Source: Chryseobacterium piscicola (GTDB lineage Bacteria > Bacteroidota > Bacteroidia > Flavobacteriales > Weeksellaceae). From it: a stretch of 64,000 bases of DNA. Of this stretch, positions 9,517 through 17,274 are shown one piece after another; position 1 is the stretch's first letter; each line of letters starts with the position of its first letter. The position numbers and the translations under genes were made by a program. The stretch spans positions 62,001-126,000 of the forward strand of contig NZ_FTOJ01000001.1 of assembly GCF_900156685.1 (NCBI RefSeq). Direction: 5' to 3'. The notes under the pieces are model-generated. The model ran no database searches and had not been told where the DNA came from. It saw nothing but the letters and a program-made list of their open reading frames with translations.

Positions 9517-10983
9517 ATGAGTTGTGGATGCAAAACATCCGGCGATTCTACCCACTCTTGCGGACCTAAAAAGACCGCTAGTGGCTGCGAAAATGTAAAT
9601 ACCTGTGGTAATAGTTATAAATTAAGTGTTTTCGACTGGTTGTCTAACGTACAAAATCCTACATCAGACAGATGTGATTTTGTGGAAGTTAGATTTAAAA
9701 ATGAGAGGAAAGCGTTTTTTAAAAATATAAACAATATCCCTTTACAAATTGGTAGTGTAGTAACGGTAGAATCAAGCCCGGGGCATGATGTGGGCGTAGT
9801 AAGTCTCACCGGTGAATTGGTAAAAATTCAAATGAAAAAAAAGAGAGCTACTGAAGATGTTGCTCTCAAAATATACAGACAGGCCAATCAAAAAGACCTC
9901 GAAGTATGGCAGGAAGCCAGAAAGAAGGAAGAAACAATAAAAGTTGAAGCCAGAAAAATCTCTCACAGAATAGGTCTTGAAATGAAAATTACAGACGTAG
10001 AATATCAGGGAGATGGTTCAAAAGTTACCTTTTATTACACAGCAGAAAATCGTGTAGATTTTAGGCTTTTGATTAAAGAATATGCCGCTGCTTTTCGTAC
10101 AAAGATTGACATGAAGCAGATTGGGTTCCGTCAGGAAGCTGCGAAAGTAGGTGGTATCGGTTCTTGTGGAAGAGAATTGTGTTGTTCTACCTGGCTTACA
10201 GATTTCAGATCGGTAAATACCAATGTTGCAAGATATCAGCAATTAAGCATCAACCCACAAAAATTGGCTGGGCAATGCGGAAAACTGAAGTGTTGTTTAA
10301 ATTATGAGCTAGACAGTTATCTGGATGCCTTAAGTCATTTCCCATCATCATCAACAATGTTGGATACCGAAAAAGGAAGAGCTTTTTGTATAAAAATTGA
10401 TGTTTTCAAGAAGAAAATGTGGTTTGCTTACGTTGATAGTTCAATGGCATGGTATGATTTCGATATAGATTTGGTTAAAAAACTAATTGCACAAAATAAA
10501 AAAGGCGAAAAAACACCACCTCTGGAAGATTTAAAAGTGCCGGAACTTGCTGTAGCATCTGTAGACCTAATCCAAGAGAATAGTGTAGATCGTTTTGAAA
10601 AGAAAAACAGAAACAACAGAAATCGTAACCAGAATCAAAGTCAAAATCAAAACAAAAACAGTGTTCAAAAAAATAAGCCTCGTGGCGAAAGACCAGAACG
10701 CATTGAAAAGACCGAGAAACCAGAACGAAAAGAAAGACCTGCACAAAATGACCGTCAAGCCGGAGAAAAGCCTTCTGACAGAAATGCTGTACGGAATCCT
10801 CAAAACAGAAATCAAAATAACCCACGACCTCAGAAAAATCAGCAACCAAAAACACAGCCTGATAAAATAGAAAAAGTGGAAAAGGTAGAAAACACCAATA
10901 ATTCTGATCAGGCCAAGGTTCAAAATCCTAATAAAAAGAATTTTAAAAAGAAATATCCTCCAAAAAAAGACAACAATGCGTAA
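9517..10983 (+). CDS. ricT: PSP1-domain protein, RicT/YaaT-like
   Basis: The central region (about residues 30-280) is the PSP1 domain of the RicT/YaaT family. It includes the cysteine motifs GSCGRELCCSTW and QCGKLKCCLNYE, which in Bacillus RicT bind Fe-S clusters. In Firmicutes RicT joins a complex that influences RNA maturation; the role in Bacteroidota is not settled. Two additions are lineage-specific: a Cys-rich start (MSCGCKTSGDSTHSCG) and a tail of about 150 residues rich in Asn, Gln, Lys, Arg and Pro that looks disordered and nucleic-acid binding. The stop overlaps the start of gldH by eight bases, so ricT, gldH and pbp1A form one operon. Confidence 0.85.
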   Translation: MSCGCKTSGDSTHSCGPKKTASGCENVNTCGNSYKLSVFDWLSNVQNPTSDRCDFVEVRFKNERKAFFKNINNIPLQIGSVVTVESSPGHDVGVVSLTGELVKIQMKKKRATEDVALKIYRQANQKDLEVWQEARKKEETIKVEARKISHRIGLEMKITDVEYQGDGSKVTFYYTAENRVDFRLLIKEYAAAFRTKIDMKQIGFRQEAAKVGGIGSCGRELCCSTWLTDFRSVNTNVARYQQLSINPQKLAGQCGKLKCCLNYELDSYLDALSHFPSSSTMLDTEKGRAFCIKIDVFKKKMWFAYVDSSMAWYDFDIDLVKKLIAQNKKGEKTPPLEDLKVPELAVASVDLIQENSVDRFEKKNRNNRNRNQNQSQNQNKNSVQKNKPRGERPERIEKTEKPERKERPAQNDRQAGEKPSDRNAVRNPQNRNQNNPRPQKNQQPKTQPDKIEKVEKVENTNNSDQAKVQNPNKKNFKKKYPPKKDNNA

Positions 10984-11437
10984 GTTTTTAGGTTTTTTAA
11001 TTTTTGCTGTATTCATAAGTTGTGGTTCTTCATCAGAGGAAATCCTCATGAATCCTGTGAACGGAAAATGGAGTAAAAAGACAATTCAGAAATACAACAT
11101 CAATATTTCTGATCATCAAAATTCTAAAAATATTATATTTGTTGTGAGAAACAACAGTGAGTATCCTTATAGTAATATTAGATTTATCGTTGATTTTAAG
11201 GATCTTCAAACTAAAAAAACCGAAGTTGACACTTTAAATTACATTCTTGCAAAACCCAACGGGGAATGGCTCGGAACCGGTTTTGGAGACACAAAAGAAA
11301 CATTATTTTTATATAAAGTAAAATACAAGTTTCCAAAAAATGGTCAATACGAGATTAACGTGAAGCAGGCAATGAGAAATGAAAATCTACCTGGCATCGA
11401 AGATCTGGGAATAAAAGTAGAAACGGCAAAACCGTAA
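10976..11437 (+). CDS. gldH: Gliding motility lipoprotein GldH
   Basis: The 153-residue lipoprotein has a signal peptide ending in FISC (Cys16). The mature part matches GldH, with features such as NPVNGKW near the start and NGEWLGTGFGDTKE in the middle. GldH is needed for gliding and the type IX secretion-associated machinery in Flavobacterium johnsoniae. Many non-gliding Chryseobacterium relatives keep it, so its presence does not prove motility. It overlaps ricT by eight bases and is followed immediately by the penicillin-binding protein gene, the conserved order in this lineage. Confidence 0.88.
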   Translation: MRKFLGFLIFAVFISCGSSSEEILMNPVNGKWSKKTIQKYNINISDHQNSKNIIFVVRNNSEYPYSNIRFIVDFKDLQTKKTEVDTLNYILAKPNGEWLGTGFGDTKETLFLYKVKYKFPKNGQYEINVKQAMRNENLPGIEDLGIKVETAKP

Positions 11438-11443
11438 TTGCAC

Positions 11444-13819
11444 ATGGAAGAAAACAAAAACATTTCTGGAAGCAAAGGGAAAACCTTCCCCCTTCCGCCT
11501 AAAAAAAAGAAAGACACTTCTTGGAAAAGATGGGTGAAATTCGTCTGGATTGGCCTTCTTGCTATTGTTTTAGGAATTTCAGGTCTATTCTTTTCAGTTT
11601 CCCAAGGCTTTTTGGGAGAAATGCCTGATGTGAAAGAACTTGAAAATCCTGATATTTTTGTTGCCTCAGAAATTATCTCTGCAGACGGTGTTGTTTTGGG
11701 CAAATTTGAGAAAGAAAAAACACAACCCATAACATACCAAGAGCTTCCTCCCTATCTCATTTACGCATTGCAAGCAAAAGAAGACGAGCGTTTTTCCGAA
11801 CACTCAGGAATAGACCTGCAGTCAATTGCCAGAGCAGTAGCGTATGGCGGTAAAAGAGGCGGAGGATCTACTATTACTCAACAGCTGGCAAAACTACTAT
11901 TTACGGGAACAGCCTCAAGAAATAAAATTGAAAGAGGCATCCAAAAATTAAAAGAGTGGGTGGTTGCTGTAAGTTTAGAAAAAAGATATACCAAGCAGGA
12001 AATTATCGAGCTATACTTTAATAAATTTGACTTCCTTTTTAATGCCAACGGTATTGAGATGGCTTCGAAAATTTATTTCAATAAAAAAACTTCAGAACTC
12101 ACACTTCCTGAAGCTGCAACTTTCGTTGCAATGTTGGAAAACCCAAACAAAAATAATCCGCACAGATATCCTGAAAAAGCAAAGGAAAGACGAAATGTTG
12201 TTCTAGAGCAAATGCTGAAAACAGGCTATATTGATAATGAAACTTATCAAAAAGCTATAGGCGCACCTGTTGTTGTAGATTATCACCCAATTAAAGATGT
12301 TACCCAAGGCTATTCTGCCTATTTCAAATCTTATCTGAAAAAAGAAATTGATAAATATCTTGATGATTATGAAAAAGAAACAGGTAAAAAACTGAATCTC
12401 TACAAGGATGGACTTAAGATCTACGTTACTCTTGATTCTAAAATGCAAAAATATGCTGAAGAATCTATAAAAGAACACCTTACCGATCTTCAAAAAAGAT
12501 TTGATGCAGAACAAAACAGAAGAAAAAACAGACCTTTTTATAATCTTAATGACCAAGAAGTAAACAATGTGATGATGCAGGCTGTAAGAAGAACAGGTAG
12601 ATACAAACTTCTGAAAGCTGAAAACATGCCAGATGATTCTATCATGATGGAGTTCCAAAAACCTATCAAAATGTCTCGATTTACATGGTCTGGAGAGGAA
12701 GAAGTTGAAATGTCACCCTGGGATTCTATCAGATGGCACAAACAAGTTGCACAAGCTGGTTTAATGTCTATGGTTCCAGGAACCGGAGAAATCAAAGCTT
12801 GGGTTGGGGGTATAGACTGGCAGCACTTCCAATACGACCACATTAAACAAGGAAAAAGACAAGTAGGATCTACCTTCAAGCCTTTCGTATATGCGACAGC
12901 AATTATGAAATTGGGAATGACGCCTTGTTCAGTGGTTTCGAATGCTAGTTTTAACAAAGGATCTTACCATGTACCAGGACGCGGCGGAATGCTTACTTTA
13001 AAAGATGCTTTGGCCAATTCTCAAAACCCTGTTGCACTTAGGCTTGCTGAAATGACGGGTACTCAAAGCGTTATTCAAACAGCAAGAGACTTGGGAGTAA
13101 CTCAGGATATTTCTACAAGTTTACCAATGGCATTAGGAGCGTCAGATATTACGATTTACGAAATGGTAGGTGCCTACAGTACTTTTGCCAACTACGGAAA
13201 CTACAATAAACCGGAAATGATCTGGAGAATTGAAGACGCAAACAACAGAGTTATTAAAGAAATCAATGCTGAACCTAAAGAAGTAATGAATCCTAACTAT
13301 GCGTACACCATGATCGAGTTAATGAAAGGTGTGGCACAATACGGAACAGCTGCTGGGGAATTGGGCAGAAAAGGAATTCCAAAAACTGTAGAAATTGCAG
13401 GAAAAACAGGTACTACACAGAATAACTCAGACGGTTGGTTTATGGGAATTACTCCAAAACTAGCCACCGGTGCTTGGGTGGGATGGGAAGACAGAGCCGC
13501 ACACTTCCTCGGAACAGGTGAAGGTCAAGGTGCAAAAATGGCATTACCAATCTGGGCAATTTTCATGAAAAAAGTGTGGGCAGACAAATCTCTGAAAATA
13601 TCTCAGGAAGACAAATTTGTAAAACCTTCTGAATGGAAAGACGGCTGTACAAACCTGAAAGGCTTAAGCACAGGATATGGTGACGATGGAGGATTGCAAA
13701 CTATCGACGAGATTAAAAACCCGAAACCGGAAGAAAAGAACACCAAACAACCCGGAAGAAAAGAAGAAAACATCAACGAGAATTTGAATAATACCGAAGA
13801 TATCGACTTTAATAAATAA
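11444..13819 (+). CDS. Bifunctional penicillin-binding protein 1A
   Basis: This class A enzyme polymerises glycan strands and cross-links peptides in the periplasm. A short basic cytoplasmic tail and one membrane helix (about residues 32-54) come first. The GT51 transglycosylase follows, with KEDERFSEHSGID (catalytic Glu) and GGGSTITQQLAK. The transpeptidase has all three motifs: GSTFKPF (nucleophile Ser and Lys), SQN, and KTGTT. The tail is charged and rich in Lys, Glu and Asn. A TTG directly after the gldH stop (11438) is in frame, but the ATG two codons later is a better start. It is the third gene of the ricT-gldH unit and is followed by a terminator. Confidence 0.94.
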   Translation: MEENKNISGSKGKTFPLPPKKKKDTSWKRWVKFVWIGLLAIVLGISGLFFSVSQGFLGEMPDVKELENPDIFVASEIISADGVVLGKFEKEKTQPITYQELPPYLIYALQAKEDERFSEHSGIDLQSIARAVAYGGKRGGGSTITQQLAKLLFTGTASRNKIERGIQKLKEWVVAVSLEKRYTKQEIIELYFNKFDFLFNANGIEMASKIYFNKKTSELTLPEAATFVAMLENPNKNNPHRYPEKAKERRNVVLEQMLKTGYIDNETYQKAIGAPVVVDYHPIKDVTQGYSAYFKSYLKKEIDKYLDDYEKETGKKLNLYKDGLKIYVTLDSKMQKYAEESIKEHLTDLQKRFDAEQNRRKNRPFYNLNDQEVNNVMMQAVRRTGRYKLLKAENMPDDSIMMEFQKPIKMSRFTWSGEEEVEMSPWDSIRWHKQVAQAGLMSMVPGTGEIKAWVGGIDWQHFQYDHIKQGKRQVGSTFKPFVYATAIMKLGMTPCSVVSNASFNKGSYHVPGRGGMLTLKDALANSQNPVALRLAEMTGTQSVIQTARDLGVTQDISTSLPMALGASDITIYEMVGAYSTFANYGNYNKPEMIWRIEDANNRVIKEINAEPKEVMNPNYAYTMIELMKGVAQYGTAAGELGRKGIPKTVEIAGKTGTTQNNSDGWFMGITPKLATGAWVGWEDRAAHFLGTGEGQGAKMALPIWAIFMKKVWADKSLKISQEDKFVKPSEWKDGCTNLKGLSTGYGDDGGLQTIDEIKNPKPEEKNTKQPGRKEENINENLNNTEDIDFNK

Positions 13820-13842
13820 GAATACTCAACTATAGCTATAGA

Positions 13843-13870
13843 GACCTCCCGATATGGAAGGTCTTTTTTT
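13843..13870 (+). terminator. Terminator after the PBP1A gene
   Basis: GACCTCCC and GGAAGGTC form an eight-pair stem with one mismatch. An eight-base T run follows. Confidence 0.75.
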
Positions 13871-13898
13871 TATCAAAAAAATCTCTCTGAATACAATA

Positions 13899-13919
13899 AA
13901 AGCATCTTTGAGATGCTTT
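13899..13919. other. Short perfect hairpin, possible second terminator
   Basis: AAAGCATCT (13899-13907) and AGATGCTTT (13911-13919) pair perfectly around a three-base loop. The flanking T content is modest on either strand. It sits immediately before the accessory patch and may mark its left boundary. Confidence 0.45.
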
Positions 13920-13921
13920 CT

Positions 13922-13957
13922 ATATTTAGTCACTCCTTAAAATGTATTTAATGCACT
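13922..13957. repeat. 36-base direct repeat, copy a
   Basis: The 36-base word begins ATATTTAGTCACTCCTTAAAA and ends in GCACT. It recurs at 14554-14589 with four or five substitutions. Each copy stands immediately after a hairpin/terminator and immediately before a gene fragment, so it delimits the two orphan cassettes. Confidence 0.75.
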
Positions 13958-14089
13958 CTTAATATATTAAGCTATGCTGGAGTTAACACTAATACTTCAG
14001 GAGTTGATACCCCTAATACTGTCGCCAATTTAATTGGTGGCTTAGCACAGCTTGGAACAGCTCCTGCAACTAAAAGAACTTGTAATTAA
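13952..14089 (+). pseudogene. Orphan C-terminal gene fragment A
   Basis: The frame is open for 45 codons and closed upstream by a stop at 13949-13951. It has no start codon. It reads GVNTNTSGVDTP...NLIGGLAQLG...TKRTCN and ends nine bases before the ATG of the next gene. The composition looks like real protein. Ending in a Cys-Asn pair resembles the ends of the long accessory genes at 51.9 and 54.2 kb (NCPN, NCN), although I cannot align the rest. I read it as the displaced C-terminus of a secreted protein. It could instead be chance open DNA, but its placement exactly like fragment B argues against that. Confidence 0.5.
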
Positions 14090-14097
14090 AAATTCTT

Positions 14098-14583
14098 ATG
14101 AAAGCTTTAAAAATTATTTCTGTTATTTCTTTTTTATTAATTGGAGGAATTCAATTACATGGAACTGTGAATTTTGCACTGCTTTTTTTGTATTTAGTAG
14201 ATTTTATTCAAAGTTTTACATATAATAACTTGGGCATTTATTGGGAAATAAGCATCCTTGCAATATTTACTATCGGTACTCTAATAATTTATCTTTTATG
14301 TAGAAAAGGTAAAGATAGATTTCTATTATTATTTTGTTTTGTTGCTTTATTGTTATCTGTTTTGTTTCTAACTGGAGCATTTGACCAAAATAATTATGAC
14401 AGGATATCATTTGGATTTATTATTCCTTTATTAATTTTTTATAATAAGTTCACTAATAGTAATAATAAAAGATTTCAGAAAACAATAAAACCTCTAAAAC
14501 AAGCCTTGACTACAAACGGTCAAGGTTTTTTTATACCGTACAAATTACTCTTAATATTTAGTCACTCCTTAAAACACATTTAA
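14098..14583 (+). CDS. Small polytopic membrane protein of unknown function
   Basis: The 161-residue frame encodes four or five hydrophobic helices. They lie at about residues 5-22, 26-41, 50-67, 73-93 and 103-115, with short charged loops such as CRKGKDRF. I do not recognise the family. It follows orphan fragment A by eight bases, as a partner gene would. The last 27 codons run through a strong terminator hairpin (14504-14532). Another frame would stop at a TAA just before that hairpin. The natural protein was therefore probably about 130 residues and the 3' end is frameshifted. A small membrane protein behind a toxin-like C-terminus could be an immunity protein, but that is inference from position only. 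Confidence 0.5.
   Translation: MKALKIISVISFLLIGGIQLHGTVNFALLFLYLVDFIQSFTYNNLGIYWEISILAIFTIGTLIIYLLCRKGKDRFLLLFCFVALLLSVLFLTGAFDQNNYDRISFGFIIPLLIFYNKFTNSNNKRFQKTIKPLKQALTTNGQGFFIPYKLLLIFSHSLKHI
14504..14532 (+). terminator. Terminator inside the 3' end of the membrane-protein frame
   Basis: CCTTGAC (14504-14510) pairs perfectly with GTCAAGG (14519-14525). A seven-base T run follows. Confidence 0.75.
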
Positions 14584-14589
14584 CGCACT
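14554..14589. repeat. 36-base direct repeat, copy b
   Basis: This is the second copy of the element at 13922-13957, beginning ATATTTAGTCACTCCTTAAAA. It begins 22 bases after the T run of the preceding terminator and is followed by gene fragment B. Confidence 0.75.
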
Positions 14590-14638
14590 GAATATTAATA
14601 TTTTAAATATCAATTCACTTGTTTTTCCTTGCAAGAAT

Positions 14639-14932
14639 TTGCATCTTATAGCTTTAAAACCTTGCAAATATGTTGGGGAAAAATCCAGAAAGACTGCCAG
14701 AATTATTTCCCCCTCCGCTCAACGAATTAGTGACGGGGAATACAACAGAATGTATATAAACTACTTTAATGAAAATAAAAACAGATCTGATGAAATGAAT
14801 TTTCTTAAATTTATGGATGAGCATATGTATGTAAAAGGTGTTACCTTAGTCAAAATGAATAGCAATGGAACTTTTACTAAAAAGACTTTAAGTGCTGATA
14901 AAACACAAGTAGTGGACGCGGATTGTCCTTAA
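14639..14932 (+). pseudogene. Orphan C-terminal gene fragment B, JAMM-like accessory family
   Basis: The part from about 14738 onward reads EYNRMYINYFNENK, then EMNFLKFMDEHMYVKGV and ends in DADCP. It is clearly related to the C-terminus of the broken gene at 54.2 kb (QKVYDTYYNK, then KVNFLKFLKDTGLSSGV, ending NCN). The frame before 14738 looks unrelated. A different frame there reads well (NPERLPELFPPPLNELV), so a junction or frameshift lies near 14735. No credible start codon exists. It stands 18 bases before an intact FxGTW-family gene, the same order as at 54 kb. I call it a displaced C-terminal fragment. Confidence 0.65.
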
Positions 14933-14950
14933 AATAATAAAATAATAATT

Positions 14951-15517
14951 ATGAAAAATAAAATTGTTTATACCTTATTTCTTTTAGGAATAATAATGTC
15001 GTGCAAAGCGCAAATAGTATCTCTTGATGTAATGTCTCAATGTAACGGCACAAACTGTCCTGATTATACTTACGTTAAAGATACTAACAATAGGTTAAAT
15101 AAATTTGTCGGAACTTGGAAAGGTACTTATACAGATGGTAGAACTTATGAATTTCATTTTGTAAAAAAAGAAAATGATGGAGGATGGTTTAATGAAAAAT
15201 TTTGGGATAAACTTATTGGTCGTGTTATTGTAAAAAGTGCTAATGGAAATATAATTTATAGTTCATTAGCAGAAAGTGATTTAAACTCGATAGGAGGTCT
15301 TGAATTTGTGAAAAATTTAACTGAGTATCAAATGTACTATGCTGCAAATGCTAATTGTAATGATAAAGGATATATATACATATCTTTTCCAGATCCTAAT
15401 AATTTAAATCAAATGAAATTGTATTTTATGCAGGATTTGGATATTGCGTCTAAATGTCCAACCGGATATCAGACGATAATGCCGGATGCAAAGGATATCA
15501 TATTAACAAAACAATAA
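14951..15517 (+). CDS. Small exported FxGTW-family protein (DUF6705-like)
   Basis: The 188-residue protein has a signal peptide with a lipobox-like IIMSCKAQ. The mature part contains the motif KFVGTWKGTY followed by beta-strand-like sequence, and ends in DAKDIILTKQ. The same motif and ending (PFLGTWKYTS, TDIILTKE) occur in the protein at 53555-54172, so the two are homologues. From memory this resembles the Bacteroidota family DUF6705, which has no known function. It directly follows gene fragment B and ends in its own terminator. In this window the family always sits behind a JAMM-like C-terminus, suggesting a functional pairing such as binding or neutralising that domain. The pairing is observed; the role is inference. 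Confidence 0.7.
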   Translation: MKNKIVYTLFLLGIIMSCKAQIVSLDVMSQCNGTNCPDYTYVKDTNNRLNKFVGTWKGTYTDGRTYEFHFVKKENDGGWFNEKFWDKLIGRVIVKSANGNIIYSSLAESDLNSIGGLEFVKNLTEYQMYYAANANCNDKGYIYISFPDPNNLNQMKLYFMQDLDIASKCPTGYQTIMPDAKDIILTKQ

Positions 15518-15528
15518 AAAAATGCCTC

Positions 15529-15566
15529 AAAACTCCAAAGTCTCCTGACTTCGGAGTTTTATTTTC
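15529..15566 (+). terminator. Terminator of cassette B
   Basis: AAAACTCC (15529-15536) and GGAGTTTT (15553-15560) pair, with further pairing of AAGTC and GACTT inside. A T-rich tract follows. Confidence 0.75.
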
Positions 15567-15656
15567 TTTTTAAAAAAAATTGATATTGAGAGAAAAAAGT
15601 TTTTACAAATATTACCCGAAAGGTCTTTTTTAAAACAATTTAGTTAATTTTGAACC

Positions 15657-17201
15657 ATGAATCTCAATCAGATAAAACAACCTTTCACAGAAAATTTTCC
15701 CGGAGATTTTTCCGGAAACACCATGCAACGTCAGACTCCAAAAATGCTTTTTGCCGCCGTTGAACCTTCGGGTTTTGAACATCCAGAATTATTGATATTC
15801 AATCAAAAACTTTCAGATGAAATTGGTCTTGGAAAATATAATGAAGATTCTGATTTAAAATTTTTGGCCGGAACAGATTTACCTCAAAATATAAAAACCT
15901 ACGCAACCGCTTACGCCGGACATCAGTTTGGAAACTGGGCAGGTCAACTTGGAGACGGACGCGCCATCTATGCAGGTGAAATAGAAAATAATAAAGGTGA
16001 AAAATTTGAAATTCAGTGGAAAGGTGCAGGTGCAACGCCGTATTCAAGACATGCAGATGGAAGAGCAGTTTTGAGATCATCCGTTCGAGAATATCTGATG
16101 AGTGAAGCGATGTTTCATCTCAACATCCCAACCACTAGAGCTTTGAGCCTAATTTCGAGTGGAGAAAATGTTTTGCGCGACATAATGTACAGCGGAAATC
16201 CTCAATACGAAAAAGGTGCCGTGGTTGTAAGATCTGCAGAAACTTTTCTTAGATTTGGGCATTTTGAACTTCTTGCGGCTCAGAAAGAAACGCAAACATT
16301 AAAAAAACTGCTTGATTTTACAATTGAAAATTATTTTCCTGAAATACAATCTGAGGACGAACAAAAATACAAGGATTTTTTTGAAACAGTCTGTAAAAAA
16401 ACAGCAGATTTAATGGTTGAATGGTACCGCGTAGGATTTGTACATGGTGTGATGAACACAGACAATATGTCAATTTTAGGTTTAAGTATCGACTTCGGTC
16501 CTTACTCTATGTTGGATGAATATGATTTGAATTTCACACCCAACACCACAGATTTACCCGGAAGAAGATATGCCTTCGGAAAACAAGGTCAGATCGCCCA
16601 ATGGAACCTCTGGCAACTCGCCAATTCGCTTTTTCAAATTATTGAAGATGAAAAGTTCTTAGAAAAAACATTAAACGAATTTGGCAACTACTTCTGGAAA
16701 AAACATGATGAGATGTTGAGTAGAAAATTCGGATTCGAGCAGTTAATATCTGGTGATGATGATTTCTTTACCCAATGGCAAAGTATGATGCAGGAACTTT
16801 CTTTAGATTACACTTTGTTTTTTAATTTAATAGAAAAAATATACAGCGAAGAAATTTCAATTGATGATATTTCTAAAATTTCTTACCAAGATATTGATGA
16901 AACTCTATTGGAGAAATTTCGGAATTTCCATGATGATTACAAGAAAAGACTTTCTAAAAATATATTTTCTGAAACCGATTCTAAAGAAATGATGAGGAAA
17001 ACAAATCCGAAATTTATTTTGCGAAATTATCTACTCTATCAATGCATTGAAGAGCTAGATAACGGTAAAAATGATTTACTTTTAAAATTATTAGAAGCTT
17101 TAGAAAACCCCTATGAAGAAATTTTTCCGGAATTCTCTGTTAAACGTCCTAATGGTTTTGAAGGCGTTGCGGGCTGCTCAATGCTTTCATGCAGTTCATA
17201 A
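15657..17201 (+). CDS. selO: Protein adenylyltransferase SelO
   Basis: SelO (YdiU) is a pseudokinase-fold enzyme that attaches AMP to Ser, Thr or Tyr of target proteins, linked to redox homeostasis in E. coli and mitochondria. The 514 residues have full family length. They show GHQFGNWAGQLGDGRA, the nucleotide-binding GAGATPYSRHADGRAVLRSS, and the metal-binding HGVMNTDNMSILGLSIDFGP. The end, CSMLSCSS, keeps the C-terminal Cys found where eukaryotic SelO has selenocysteine. A TAATTTTG -7-like box ends only four bases before the ATG, which would give an almost leaderless mRNA if real. Neighbours are unrelated. Confidence 0.92.
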   Translation: MNLNQIKQPFTENFPGDFSGNTMQRQTPKMLFAAVEPSGFEHPELLIFNQKLSDEIGLGKYNEDSDLKFLAGTDLPQNIKTYATAYAGHQFGNWAGQLGDGRAIYAGEIENNKGEKFEIQWKGAGATPYSRHADGRAVLRSSVREYLMSEAMFHLNIPTTRALSLISSGENVLRDIMYSGNPQYEKGAVVVRSAETFLRFGHFELLAAQKETQTLKKLLDFTIENYFPEIQSEDEQKYKDFFETVCKKTADLMVEWYRVGFVHGVMNTDNMSILGLSIDFGPYSMLDEYDLNFTPNTTDLPGRRYAFGKQGQIAQWNLWQLANSLFQIIEDEKFLEKTLNEFGNYFWKKHDEMLSRKFGFEQLISGDDDFFTQWQSMMQELSLDYTLFFNLIEKIYSEEISIDDISKISYQDIDETLLEKFRNFHDDYKKRLSKNIFSETDSKEMMRKTNPKFILRNYLLYQCIEELDNGKNDLLLKLLEALENPYEEIFPEFSVKRPNGFEGVAGCSMLSCSS

Positions 17202-17274
17202 TTTTTGAATTATTACAAACAAGACTTAGCGAAAAACCTTTGCAAAACCTTATTTTTGCTAAAATTTTCAGTGA

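Noticed and set aside
10475..11049. Two long minus-strand frames opposite the ricT tail
   Set aside because: They mirror the Asn/Lys/Gln-rich repeat codons of ricT and give Phe/Val/Leu-rich nonsense; ricT is supported by family motifs and operon overlap.
12538..12957. 139-codon minus-strand frame inside the PBP1A gene
   Set aside because: It overlaps the transpeptidase domain with the STxK motif on the plus strand.
13899..15566. Prophage or integrative element remnant
   Set aside because: No integrase, tRNA gene or phage structural gene is present; only the cassette fragments can be supported.
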